Positions 35,689 to 43,411 of a stretch of 64,000 bases of DNA are shown here, piece by piece (the first letter of the stretch is position 1; each line of letters opens with the position of its first letter). The translations under genes and the position numbers were made by a program. The DNA comes from Solibacillus sp. FSL R7-0682 (GTDB taxonomy: Bacteria > Bacillota > Bacilli > Bacillales_A > Planococcaceae): assembly GCF_038005985.1 (NCBI RefSeq), contig NZ_JBBOUI010000001.1:1632001-1696000 (forward strand), read 5' to 3'. The notes beneath the pieces were generated by a model. It searched no databases. It saw only the letters and a list, made by a program, of their open reading frames with translations, and was not told where the DNA came from.

Positions 35689-36117
35689 ATGAGTATTTTG
35701 CCTGGTAGACTAGATGAAGTTCTTGGAGAAGAAATATATAAACGTGATGATAGAAATCTAGTGAAGGATGCTTTAATAAGGCTAGGTGTAGACGTATCAG
35801 ATACTTTCCAAGAATTTTATAATCAGTATGCAGGACCTTTTTGGGAAGAGCATGTACCCTTTGAATTACTAGATATATCAGATGAAGAAAATAATATTGA
35901 AACATACACAATTATTTCTAGAAAAGAACATGGTTTTCCGAAGCAGTATCTGGTTTTAAGTGAAATGTCAGCTAATGCTGTATTAGTTCTGGAGACTTTA
36001 ACTGATAAAGTTTATATAGTTAATTTTGAGGGTGGAGATGAAATGCTTTTAAAAGGGGAGTTAAAGGAAACTTGGTCATCGTTTTTTGAGTTCTTGAAGG
36101 CTTATTTTAATTGTTAA
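35689..36117 (+). CDS. SUKH-like immunity protein
   Basis: 142 residues from ATG 35689 (TTAGGAGG site). The pattern LGVDVSDTFQEFYNQYAGPFWEEHVPFELLDI, then FPKQYLVLSEMSANAVLVLETLTDKVYIV and FFEFLKAYF fits the SMI1/KNR4 superfamily, in a form different from the gene at 23050. It is adjacent to an LHH-like toxin, the usual pairing. Confidence 0.78.
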   Translation: MSILPGRLDEVLGEEIYKRDDRNLVKDALIRLGVDVSDTFQEFYNQYAGPFWEEHVPFELLDISDEENNIETYTIISRKEHGFPKQYLVLSEMSANAVLVLETLTDKVYIVNFEGGDEMLLKGELKETWSSFFEFLKAYFNC

Positions 36118-36440
36118 TCATCGTTCAATAAAACATAATTCATATATACTTAAAACCTTGATGCGGAAATAGTAGGTTTCAAAATCGAGAGTTCTTGAAG
36201 GCTGTACCTTTAGTTACTTTAATACGGGGATAACGAGAAAAGAACGAGAATTCGGCGAGATGACATTCTACATGGCAGGAGTACTTACTACATTGAATGG
36301 CTAACAAACTAACGAGAATGACAAAGCTCATGGTGGTAAAAAAGGATATAATAGTTTTTAAATTTTATACAATTAAAGGTATCCTTGAATTTGAATAATA
36401 ACTCATGAAGGCTAGACCATCAAGAGTGCTATTTTATATC
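36118..36440 (+). repeat. Decayed relic block, copy 2
   Basis: No intact gene. The stretch 36230-36430 matches parts of 40975-41160 and 18600-18640 (traces of GEMTFYMAG, QGYN, THEG), the same unidentified relic gene as at 18469-18855. Confidence 0.5.
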
Positions 36441-36445
36441 TATAT

Positions 36446-36753
36446 AAATCTGGTACCATTTACAAGAGTATGAAGAAGCCAATGAACAGAAAAATCTCTT
36501 TGGAAGTTTAATTGTTTTTGCGATGGTTAAAAGATTTGGAAGATTACGAATCAAGTATAAAAGATTTCTGGAATCCAACAATAACTAAATTGGTTCAATT
36601 TATAATAGATAATGATCAATATTATTATGCTTTACTACCAATTGATGTGAATATGAAGGATCTATATGAAGTTAAGCTTCAAGATGTAAAGTAGTTTAAT
36701 GGAAAGAATGATAAAATGGTGGTAGTTGGAAATTCTAACTGCCGCCATTTTTA
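36446..36753 (+). pseudogene. PoNi 3' fragment and repeated hairpin, copy 4
   Basis: 36446-36694 repeats the last part of the PoNi gene (WHHLQEYEEANEQKNLFGSLIVFAM, then ESSIKDFWNPTITKLVQF) with a deletion that removes part of VEKGYIVQFDYKE. The hairpin at 36713-36753 and the toxin junction follow. Confidence 0.7.
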
Positions 36754-36796
36754 TTATTTAATGTATGGATGATTAAATAGACAACAGAACGTTCTA

Positions 36797-37648
36797 ACCA
36801 AAGCAAAACAGAATGTAAAAACGGCCATAAAAGATACGAAAAAGGTAATGACAAAGGTCGGCGGAAAAGTGGCCGTTGCGTACACGTCCTTTAAAGAGGG
36901 CGGCTATAAAGGGGTAATCTCAGCAGGATTAGACTTTATTCCGATAGTAGGAAATGCGAAAGCATTGGTAGAAGCGGCAATTGGAAGAGATCCGATCACC
37001 GGTAGAAAGCTGGAAAGCTGGGAGCGCGGAGCATCAGCCGCTGCTATTTTAGGCGGCCCACTAGTAAAAGGGGTAAAACATGGAGCAAAACTAGGTGCAA
37101 AGGCTATTTCAGGAGGTACATCAAGTAGCAAGAAAACAGTAAATCTGGCCAAGTCCCCAACACCAACGAATCCGACAAAGCAGCAAGCACCGTCTCAGGC
37201 AAAGAAGGAAGCAAGTGCAACAACGGCACCACCTGCGAAATCTAATCAGAATGCTAAGGGTATAGATAAAACTAGACCGTCATGGAGACAGTCTGAAATT
37301 GATGTAGGAAAAGAATATCCTGGATATCGTGACCAAGTATCATATAAGGATGGTAAGGAAGTAAGTCATGGCACTAAAAATAGTTCGAGACCAGATTTCT
37401 ATATAAATGGTCATAGTATAGAAGTTAAGAATTATAACTTGACTACTTCTTCTGGGAGAAGTAACTTAATTAGAAATGTTTCAAAGCAAGTAAACAAACG
37501 GATGAGTGATTTACCTGAAAACACTAAACAAACTGTTATTATTGATGTTAGGGGACAAAATGTCTCAAGGGATGTTTTAAGGGATGTTAAACAAAAAATA
37601 AATGAAAGAACAAATGGTGTACCAGAAATTATTTATAAAATGGATTAG
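36797..37648 (+). CDS. Cassette 9: 5'-truncated PT-TG toxin with PD-(D/E)xK nuclease tip
   Basis: Parental sequence starts at the KAKQN junction (about 36797); first ATG 36848 (266 residues). The tip has the restriction-endonuclease-fold pattern: SRPDFYINGHSIEVKNYNLTT (Asp, then E-x-K), followed by RSNLIRNVSKQVNKRMSDLPENTKQTVIIDVRGQNVS with the conserved Q-x-x-x-R. This is a PD-(D/E)xK DNase toxin type common at polymorphic toxin ends. The Imm70 gene follows after 13 bp. Confidence 0.76.
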   Translation, partial: TKAKQNVKTAIKDTKKVMTKVGGKVAVAYTSFKEGGYKGVISAGLDFIPIVGNAKALVEAAIGRDPITGRKLESWERGASAAAILGGPLVKGVKHGAKLGAKAISGGTSSSKKTVNLAKSPTPTNPTKQQAPSQAKKEASATTAPPAKSNQNAKGIDKTRPSWRQSEIDVGKEYPGYRDQVSYKDGKEVSHGTKNSSRPDFYINGHSIEVKNYNLTTSSGRSNLIRNVSKQVNKRMSDLPENTKQTVIIDVRGQNVSRDVLRDVKQKINERTNGVPEIIYKMD

Positions 37649-37661
37649 AGGTGTAATTTAG

Positions 37662-38078
37662 ATGGCAGTAGGAGTATTAGTAGATTGTTTTTATTACGAA
37701 TTAGGGCATAGCGATTTTGTACATTCATTCTTTTCAACAATCTCATATCATCTGGAGAAAGATGGATGGGGGACGAAATACCCGTTATTGATGAATGAAT
37801 TATATAATAACAAATTAAGTTTTAATGATGTCACTGTCGCAAAAACTAATTTAATTGAAATTGAACAGCAATTAACAAAGTTCCCTCCAGAACATATTGT
37901 ATGGGATATTGATGATGTATCAATAAAACCACCATGGGGGGAGACAATAAGTCCAAAAGTCACTAGTCTTGCTAATTATTTTGCAACAGCTGATGGTAAA
38001 ACATTTTTTGAAGTAATACTTACAGCGATGGGTGTAGCAGAAGAAGATAAATGTGATATGAAACTTCATAAACTTTAA
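37662..38078 (+). CDS. Imm70-family immunity protein
   Basis: 138 residues from ATG 37662 (GAGGTG site). It matches immunity protein 70: MAVGVLVDCFYYELGHSDFVHSFFSTISYHLEKDGWGTKYPLLMNELYNNKL, then EHIVWDIDDVSIKPPWGETISPKVTSLANYFATADGKTFFEVI. It pairs with the PD-(D/E)xK toxin. A strong terminator follows. Confidence 0.82.
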   Translation: MAVGVLVDCFYYELGHSDFVHSFFSTISYHLEKDGWGTKYPLLMNELYNNKLSFNDVTVAKTNLIEIEQQLTKFPPEHIVWDIDDVSIKPPWGETISPKVTSLANYFATADGKTFFEVILTAMGVAEEDKCDMKLHKL

Positions 38079-38086
38079 CTAAGTTT

Positions 38087-38116
38087 AAACCATGGGGAAC
38101 TTTCCCATGGTTTTTT
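38087..38116 (+). terminator. Rho-independent terminator
   Basis: AAACCATGGG (38087-38096) pairs with CCCATGGTTT (38104-38113), followed by TTTT. Confidence 0.82.
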
Positions 38117-38390
38117 ATGATACGGAGTGCCGAATAGACAGTTATCTCTGTAGAATAATAGGATATTATATGTAAACCCAATAAGTATTCCTACCAAATA
38201 TTATAGTACGTACAACAAATATAAAATTTACAACCTAATTCACGTTTTTCATCTCAGTAAATATCCACATTATTATTAGTTACAATCATTACAACTCTCC
38301 AATAACTAATCCTTGTTCTCACTACTTATTAAATTTTTCGCAACTATTGCGTACAAAAGAACGATTACTTTATCGAGAGGTTACTCCACC
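38117..38390. other. AT-rich intergenic stretch, no gene seen
   Basis: No open frame with a start and ribosome site and no convincing hairpin. It separates cassette 9 from mobile-element remnants. Confidence 0.5.
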
Positions 38391-38595
38391 TCGATTAACT
38401 CCTGAATGTTGATTTCTAGCACTTTGCATACCGTTTCTATCGTTGTTAGATAAACCCTGTCCACATTGTCTGAACAAAGATGGCTGATTGTATTGGGGCG
38501 AAGCCCTGTCATACGTGCCAATTCACGTTGTGAAAGGTCTCGTTCTTTCAAGATTTGATTGAAATAGGCATAGTGATTCCCTTTCTCTTTCTCAT
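38391..38595 (-). pseudogene. XRE/Cro-type HTH regulator, start lost
   Basis: The minus-strand frame ending at 38391 reads HYAYFNQILKERDLSQRELARMTGLRPNTISHLCSDNVDRVYLTTIETVCKVLEINIQELIEVE, a clear Cro/C1 helix-turn-helix. There is no in-frame ATG/GTG; a near start at 38595 is out of frame by one base, so the gene may be frameshifted. It diverges from a serine recombinase fragment, the arrangement seen at the ends of integrative elements. Confidence 0.6.
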
Positions 38596-38735
38596 ATTAC
38601 GTTTACGATACACTACAAATTTGTATCGGTAAAGGGGTTGAATGTATCGCTAAAGCCGCATACAATGAATCTATAATAAATATAGTGGCTAAGCGTTACG
38701 TTAATCCTAATTAGCGTAAAGGAGGGGGAAATATC

Positions 38736-38876
38736 ATGAAAGTTATCGGATATATTCGAGTATCCACGCAAGGACAAGCAAGGGATGGATACAGTCTTGC
38801 TTACCAAGAAGATGAAATTAAAGCGTATTGTCAGACTCAAGGATACACGCTTTTACGCTTGATTCTTGAGTTTTAA
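38736..38876 (+). pseudogene. Serine site-specific recombinase, N-terminal fragment
   Basis: 46 residues from ATG 38736 with a strong AAAGGAGGGGG site: MKVIGYIRVSTQGQARDGYSL, then LAYQEDEIKAYCQTQGYTLL. The catalytic serine lies in the RVS motif of the resolvase/invertase domain. The gene is cut after about 40 residues by an IS21 fragment. It is inactive as it stands. Confidence 0.75.
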
Positions 38877-39125
38877 ATCCTCTTCTAACCAATCAATTAC
38901 GATTTCTCCCCATTCTTCGTCGTACATCATGCCCGTTTTCAAATGAGTTTTCTCTTGTGGCAATTGATCTCCATCGCCATATTTTTTGGCAATGCGCCAA
39001 TTCACTTGCATTGTATTGGCAATTTCGGTAATAGATAGTCCTTTTTCATTTCGTAATGTTTTGATACAATTAACTTCAGACATTGCTAGCATCCTTTCTT
39101 TACCTCCACTTTTTGGATTAGACAC
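38853..39125 (-). pseudogene. istA: IS21-type IstA transposase, N-terminal fragment
   Basis: Up to 90 residues on the minus strand; the likely start is the Met of MLAMSEVNCIKTLRNEKGLSITEIANTMQVNWRIAKKYGDGDQLPQEK (HTH domain of IstA). It is truncated after WLEEDLKLK at the junction with the recombinase fragment. It may be the missing N-terminal part of the same element as the fragments at 23588-26600, separated by rearrangement. Confidence 0.72.
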
Positions 39126-39173
39126 CTAAAAGAGTAGAGGGACTTGGGGTGACTGGCAAGTCTTTTTTTACGC

Positions 39174-39241
39174 ACAAAAATAGTGCAGGACTCTGTACAA
39201 ATTCTTTGCACTAGTCTGCACTTTTATTTTGCAATAAACAC
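39174..39241 (+). repeat. Left arm of a perfect 68-bp inverted repeat
   Basis: Exactly the reverse complement of 41418-41485, 68 of 68 bases by direct comparison. Within each arm, GTGCAGGACT and AGTCTGCAC form an imperfect hairpin, so the arm may itself act as a structured site or terminator. The arms enclose 2.2 kb with the cassette 10 toxin and immunity genes. Confidence 0.9.
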
Positions 39242-39909
39242 ATGGTGCAAAGGCTATTTCAGGAGCTACATCGAGTAGCAAGAAAACAGTAAATCTGGCC
39301 AAGTCCCCAACACCATCGAATCCGACAAAGCAGCAAGCACCGTCTCAGGCAAAGAAGGAAGCAAGTGTAACAACGGCACCACCTGCGAAAGCTAAACAGA
39401 ATACTAAGGGTACAGGTAAAGATCCTATCAAAGTTAAGTATGGAGATCATTATACTAAAGATGGACGTAGAAAGGTATTAAAGGAGAATGTAGTATATAC
39501 TACTAAAGAAGGCCATACTTATAAAACAGATAGTAAAGGTCGTATTTTAAGTTGTGAAGGTAACCTTGAACTGGGTAAAGGGAAAAGAAATAATCATGCA
39601 CAAAAAGTAGCGGGCCGAGAAGATCGTTTGCCAGATGATGAGGGCGGTCATTTGATTGCAAGTATTTTTAAAGGTTCAGGTAGTCTGGATAATCTTGTGC
39701 CTATGAATGGTAACCTCAATAAAGGAGAGTGGAAAAAACTAGAGAACATGTGGGCAAAACAGCTAGAAAAAGGAAAGACGGTAGAGGTGAAAATAAAGCC
39801 GATTTACAAAGGTGATTCACAAAGACCGGTTAGTTTTGATATAGAATACAAAATTGGCAAGGGCGATTGGCAGCTTAAAGAGTTTGAAAATAAACCTGGA
39901 GGTAAGTAG
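39241..39909 (+). CDS. Cassette 10: 5'-truncated toxin with NucA-like nuclease tip
   Basis: The frame is open from the inverted repeat at 39241 to 39909, but an ATG occurs only at 39628. The first part is the end of the PT-TG domain and linker (GATSSSKKTVNLAKSPTPSNPTKQ). The tip is a second NucA/Endonuclease_NS_2 type: YTTKEGHTYKTDSKGRILSCEGNL, DDEGGHLIASIFKGSGSLDNLVPMNGNLNKGEWKKLE. It is about 75-80 percent identical by eye to the cassette 2 tip. Without head and PT-TG it cannot be delivered as it stands. The YezG gene follows. Confidence 0.75.
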   Translation, partial: HGAKAISGATSSSKKTVNLAKSPTPSNPTKQQAPSQAKKEASVTTAPPAKAKQNTKGTGKDPIKVKYGDHYTKDGRRKVLKENVVYTTKEGHTYKTDSKGRILSCEGNLELGKGKRNNHAQKVAGREDRLPDDEGGHLIASIFKGSGSLDNLVPMNGNLNKGEWKKLENMWAKQLEKGKTVEVKIKPIYKGDSQRPVSFDIEYKIGKGDWQLKEFENKPGGK

Positions 39910-39911
39910 CT

Positions 39912-40394
39912 ATGGATGAAAATAAGTTAGGAAGCATTTATAATAACATTGCTCAGACGGTAATAGAAACCATACAAGAAGAATGGTCAGAGGTTTATGT
40001 ATACGGTGAAATTACTGAGGATGTACGTACCGCATTCTTTTATTATTATCCTGAGAACGGTAGGACGCCTGTACACAGTCATAATATCCCAGACCTTTAC
40101 GAAATAGAAAAAGAGGATTATAAGAAATTATGGAGACAATTATTGGATGATTTAAAGGAGCTATGGTACGAATTTAAAAATAATGATCAAGAGCCTTGGA
40201 CAAATCTTACAATGATTTTCAATAGTGATGGTAAGTTTAAAATTAATTATGATTACGAAGATTTGTCTGAAGCTGACGATTACGAAAGACAAATTATTTG
40301 GAAGCACAAGTATCTAAATCTTTTACCAGAGGATGAAGATGATAAAAAATTCTTGGAAGAATATCTAAACAACTTTGAAGGAAATAATACTTAA
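39912..40394 (+). CDS. YezG-family (DUF600) immunity protein, second copy
   Basis: 160 residues from ATG 39912, two bases after the toxin stop, with GGAGG upstream. YIYNNIAQTVIETIQEEWSEVYVYGEI-type N-terminus, TAFFYYYPENGRTPVHSHNI, then WTNLTMIFNSDGKFKINYDYEDL. It is a diverged paralogue of the gene at 17986. Divergence in both toxin and immunity protein suggests a specificity variant. Confidence 0.85.
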   Translation: MDENKLGSIYNNIAQTVIETIQEEWSEVYVYGEITEDVRTAFFYYYPENGRTPVHSHNIPDLYEIEKEDYKKLWRQLLDDLKELWYEFKNNDQEPWTNLTMIFNSDGKFKINYDYEDLSEADDYERQIIWKHKYLNLLPEDEDDKKFLEEYLNNFEGNNT

Positions 40395-40464
40395 AAAATT
40401 AAGACTAGAATTACAATTTTAGTGACAAGGTCTTACAATACAATAAACACTTGAAAAACTTTCA

Positions 40465-40512
40465 AAGGCTTATTCCAACTTAAACTATGAGGAGGAATAA
40501 GCCTTGTTTGTA
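40465..40512 (+). terminator. Rho-independent-like hairpin
   Basis: AAGGCTTATTCC (40465-40476) pairs perfectly with GGAATAAGCCTT (40494-40505), followed by TGTTTGT. It terminates the cassette 10 pair. Confidence 0.7.
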
Positions 40513-40793
40513 TGTCCAAAATTAGTAAGAAAATTTCTTATATCCCTCATGTAAAAGAAGCAAAAAATGTTATAGCAGAGAGAACAAAAGGGCTAGATTT
40601 AAATGAGCATCCAACTACGCCAAAACAAATGAGTTCTAAGAAAATGAAAGAATTAAAAGATAAAGTTGATAATAGAACTATTACAAAACAAGAGTATGCA
40701 GACTACATTTGGAATAAAAAATTTGCTAAAAGAAGGGATAAAGGAGTTAAAGAATTTTGGTATCAAGAACAACAACGATTATTAAATAAGTAG
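40512..40793 (+). CDS. Toxin C-terminal fragment, possibly of Tox-GHH2 type
   Basis: 93 residues from ATG 40512, with no well-spaced ribosome site (it begins in a terminator tail). The sequence VKEAKNVIAERTKGLDLNEHPTTPKQMSSKKMKELKDKVDNRTITKQEYADYIWNKKFAKRRDKGVKEFWYQEQQRLL resembles the region that precedes the catalytic GHH segment in some Bacillus polymorphic toxins. The catalytic part itself is absent. Probably a dead remnant; the family name is from memory. Confidence 0.45.
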   Translation: MSKISKKISYIPHVKEAKNVIAERTKGLDLNEHPTTPKQMSSKKMKELKDKVDNRTITKQEYADYIWNKKFAKRRDKGVKEFWYQEQQRLLNK

Positions 40794-41417
40794 AGTATTA
40801 AAACGTTCAGTATCAACTTTATATATTGAATTGTAAACTATGAAGTTGAAAATAAACATATATGTAGATATATTTGCAGTGGAAAGAAAAAAACAGATTG
40901 TTTAAAAATAAAGGCTCATAATGGTTGTACTCTCAAGATATCATGTTTTAATACTTAGTTTGTGAAAAAATACGATAACTAGGCGAGATGACATTTTATA
41001 TGGGAGAGGGGCTTGTGACATGGCATTGACAATAAACTAAAGAGATTGTACAAGCTCGTGGATATAAACAAGGATATAATGGTTTTTAAATCGTATACAG
41101 TTAAAGATATCCTTGATTTTGAATTAAAAACTCATGAAGGTTATACCATCAAGGAGTATTAGCGTTATTCTAATATTATGGCAAATTAGAGCGAGAATAG
41201 GCGAGATGACATTTTACTTACAAGGACCACTTATGGATGTCATATGGACGAAAAACACGAGATTAATCAAACTAAAGGGTTTAAACGTTCACTTGCCAAG
41301 TAGTATAAAAGATGTCATACTGTCGATATAAAAATAACTTATAAAACTTTCAAATATATTAATAAACTTAGAAGATTTATAAACTTAAAGCACTCGATTG
41401 TCTATAACAGGCGACAA
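40794..41417 (+). repeat. Decayed relic block, copy 3 (longest)
   Basis: No intact gene. Interrupted frames read GEMTFYMGEG (about 40990), KDILDFELKTHEGYTIKE (about 41105) and RARIGEMTFYLQGPLMD (about 41190), also found near 18600-18700 and 36230-36430. Two tandem partial copies seem to lie here. The block ends in a damaged version of the 18856 terminator. Confidence 0.55.
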
Positions 41418-41485
41418 GTGTTTATTGCAAAATAAAAGTGCAGACTAGTGCAAAGAATTTGTACAGAGTCCTGCACTATTTTTGT
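41418..41485 (-). repeat. Right arm of the perfect 68-bp inverted repeat
   Basis: Reverse complement of 39174-39241 without mismatch. It interrupts the old terminator sequence (compare GACAAGTGTTTATTGC here with GACAAGTGCTTTTTTGC at 18878), so it was inserted or copied after the relic formed. Confidence 0.9.
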
Positions 41486-41541
41486 CATTTCCGGAGGAAT
41501 TTTAAATTTAGGTATAAAAGTTTTAGAAGGAGGAGTTGGCT

Positions 41542-41883
41542 ATGACTAGAATCTATATAAAACTAGAATCTGGGAGTTCTAGTAATTTATTAATGACTAT
41601 CAAGAAACATACAGGTTTAGGTCTTTCAGACATTAAAACTCGTATTAATAATGATAGTCCTCTTATGGAAGTTGATTATGTAAATAATAGTGAGATGGAA
41701 AAAATGAAAGATTTAGTCGGAGATTTAATTAAACTCAATGCGAAATTCAAGCTTTTTGAACATGATGAAGATTATAAAGAGGAATTACCTCTTGAACATT
41801 TTATAAATAGCTTTGAAATGTCACGACAAATTGAAGAAGATAGAGAAAGAATGGATGACATTTTAGTAGAAGAGGATGAATAA
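41542..41883 (+). CDS. Small acidic protein with L7/L12-like segment
   Basis: 113 residues from ATG 41542 with an AAGGAGG site (TTG 41536 is less likely). MTIKKHTGLGLSDIKTRINNDSPLMEV resembles the C-terminal fold of ribosomal L7/L12 (helix-G-L-G-L-x-x-I/A-K), a weak similarity by eye. The C-terminus is highly acidic. No toxin precedes it, so it may be an orphan immunity or regulatory gene. Confidence 0.55.
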   Translation: MTRIYIKLESGSSSNLLMTIKKHTGLGLSDIKTRINNDSPLMEVDYVNNSEMEKMKDLVGDLIKLNAKFKLFEHDEDYKEELPLEHFINSFEMSRQIEEDRERMDDILVEEDE

Positions 41884-41907
41884 AGATAATAAGGTGCAGG
41901 CCACACC

Positions 41908-42014
41908 GATGTGAATATGAAGAATCTTATAAAGTTAACCTTCAAGAGGTAAAGTAAGTTTAATGGAAAGAATGATAAAATGGTGGTAGTTAGAAATTCT
42001 AACTACCACCATTC
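41908..42014 (+). repeat. PoNi 3'-end trace and repeated hairpin, copy 5
   Basis: A short remnant of the PoNi end (GATGTGAATATGAAG, then TTCAAGAGGTAAAG) precedes the hairpin at 41977-42014 (TGGTGGTAGTTAGAA / TTCTAACTACCACCA). The upstream region 22025-22110 has the same variant, so copies 2 and 5 are closest relatives. Confidence 0.65.
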
Positions 42015-42060
42015 TTATTATTTAATGTACGGATGATTAAATAGACAACAAAACATCGTA

Positions 42061-42963
42061 ACCAAAGCAAAACAGAATGTAAAAACGGCCATAAAAGATA
42101 CGAAAAAGGTAATGACAAAGGTCGGCGGAAAAGTGGCCGTTGCGTACACGTCCTTTAAAGAGGGCGGCTACAAAGGGGTAATCTCAGCAGGATTAGACTT
42201 CATTCCGATAGTAGGAAATGCGAAAGCATTGGTAGAAGCGGCAATTGGAAGAGATCCGATCACCGGTAGAAAGCTGGAAAGCTGGGAGCGCGGAGCATCA
42301 GCCGCTGCTATTTTAGGCGGACCTTTAGTAAAAGGTGTAAAACATGGTGCAAAACTAGGTGCAAAGGCTATTTCAGGAGCTACATCAAGTAGCAAAGCAA
42401 AAACTAAAACAGTAAATCTGGCCAAGTCCCCAACACCAACGAATCCGACAAAGCAGCAAGCACCGTCATCACCTGCGAAAACTAATCAAAATACTAAGGG
42501 CACGGGTAATGTTCCTAAGGGTTATTATCAAGATGTAAATGGAAAATGGCGCACACCTGACGGGAAATACGCAAGTAACAAAGAAGTCGGGTTACCTGAA
42601 CCAAGTGGCCTATCTAAACGTTTGGAATATATGGGTAGTACACCTGGAAAAAGCTCGAAAACTGGTAAAGAAGTAATCGAGAGAATGAAAAAAGAAGATC
42701 CACCAAAAATTCGTACAAATCGTGATGATGAAACAGAATTTATGGCAAGCGATAATAAATGGTATCCTATAGATCAAGCCGATATGGCTCATTTAACCGA
42801 TGCAGTCTCATGGTGGAACAATTCAGGTAGATATTATGGAGCGAAGTCCCCAGAGGTTAGAGAGTGGATGTTAAATTCCAAAAATTACAAATTAGATCAC
42901 TATAGTCTGAATCGATCTGCAGGTGCAAAGTTAAATGAAACTTACTTACCACCAATTAAATAA
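42061..42963 (+). CDS. Cassette 11: 5'-truncated PT-TG toxin with GH-E-like nuclease tip
   Basis: Parental sequence begins at the KAKQN junction; first ATG 42112 (283 residues). The tip reads YQDVNGKWRTPDGKYASNKEVGLP, then WYPIDQADMAHLTDAVSWWNNSGRYYGAKSPEVREWMLNSKNYKLDHYSLNRSAGAKL. The H in MAHLTDAVSWWN, the N-Y and the N-R-S segments follow the GH-E/HNH-Endo VII order seen in cassette 7. Nuclease assignment is likely; the exact subfamily is less certain. Two TPR proteins follow. Confidence 0.68.
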   Translation, partial: TKAKQNVKTAIKDTKKVMTKVGGKVAVAYTSFKEGGYKGVISAGLDFIPIVGNAKALVEAAIGRDPITGRKLESWERGASAAAILGGPLVKGVKHGAKLGAKAISGATSSSKAKTKTVNLAKSPTPTNPTKQQAPSSPAKTNQNTKGTGNVPKGYYQDVNGKWRTPDGKYASNKEVGLPEPSGLSKRLEYMGSTPGKSSKTGKEVIERMKKEDPPKIRTNRDDETEFMASDNKWYPIDQADMAHLTDAVSWWNNSGRYYGAKSPEVREWMLNSKNYKLDHYSLNRSAGAKLNETYLPPIK

Positions 42964-42983
42964 TTAAAGGGAGGAAATTAATA

Positions 42984-43400
42984 TTGGAACTTAACGATCA
43001 AGTATATGACCAAATTGTGGAATTATGTAACGCAGGCAATGCTATGGCTGAAAAAGGAATATATGACAAAGCGATAAAGTACTATTCAACTGCGTTGGAT
43101 TTGGTTCCGTTACCGAAGAATACCTGGGAAACAAGTACATGGATTTATACAGCATTAGGAGATACCTATTTTATGAATATTGACTATGAGAACGCAAAAA
43201 GTAATTTATATAATGCATTAAACTGCCCAGATGGTAATTCAAATCCATTCATTTTATTGAGACTTGGAGAGAGTTTATTCGAGTGTGGGGAGCATGATAA
43301 AGCTAAGGAATATCTGTTAAGAGCTTATATTCTAGAAGGCTATAAAATCTTTTTTGATGAAGATGATAAATATTTTGAATTGATTAAGGATATAATTTGA
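42984..43400 (+). CDS. TPR-repeat immunity-like protein 1
   Basis: 138 residues, TTG start with AAAGGGAGGA upstream. Helical TPR pattern: GNAMAEKGIYDKAIKYYSTALDLVP, WIYTALGDTYFMNIDYENAKSNLYNALN, LRLGESLFECGEHDKAKEYLLRAY. TPR immunity proteins are known partners of GH-E and related nuclease toxins. It lies 20 bp behind the cassette 11 toxin. Confidence 0.72.
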   Translation: MELNDQVYDQIVELCNAGNAMAEKGIYDKAIKYYSTALDLVPLPKNTWETSTWIYTALGDTYFMNIDYENAKSNLYNALNCPDGNSNPFILLRLGESLFECGEHDKAKEYLLRAYILEGYKIFFDEDDKYFELIKDII

Positions 43401-43411
43401 GGAGGATAAAA

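Noticed and set aside
19691-42014. CRISPR-like array from the five repeated hairpins
   Set aside because: The hairpins are kilobases apart with genes between them, not regular short repeats and spacers.
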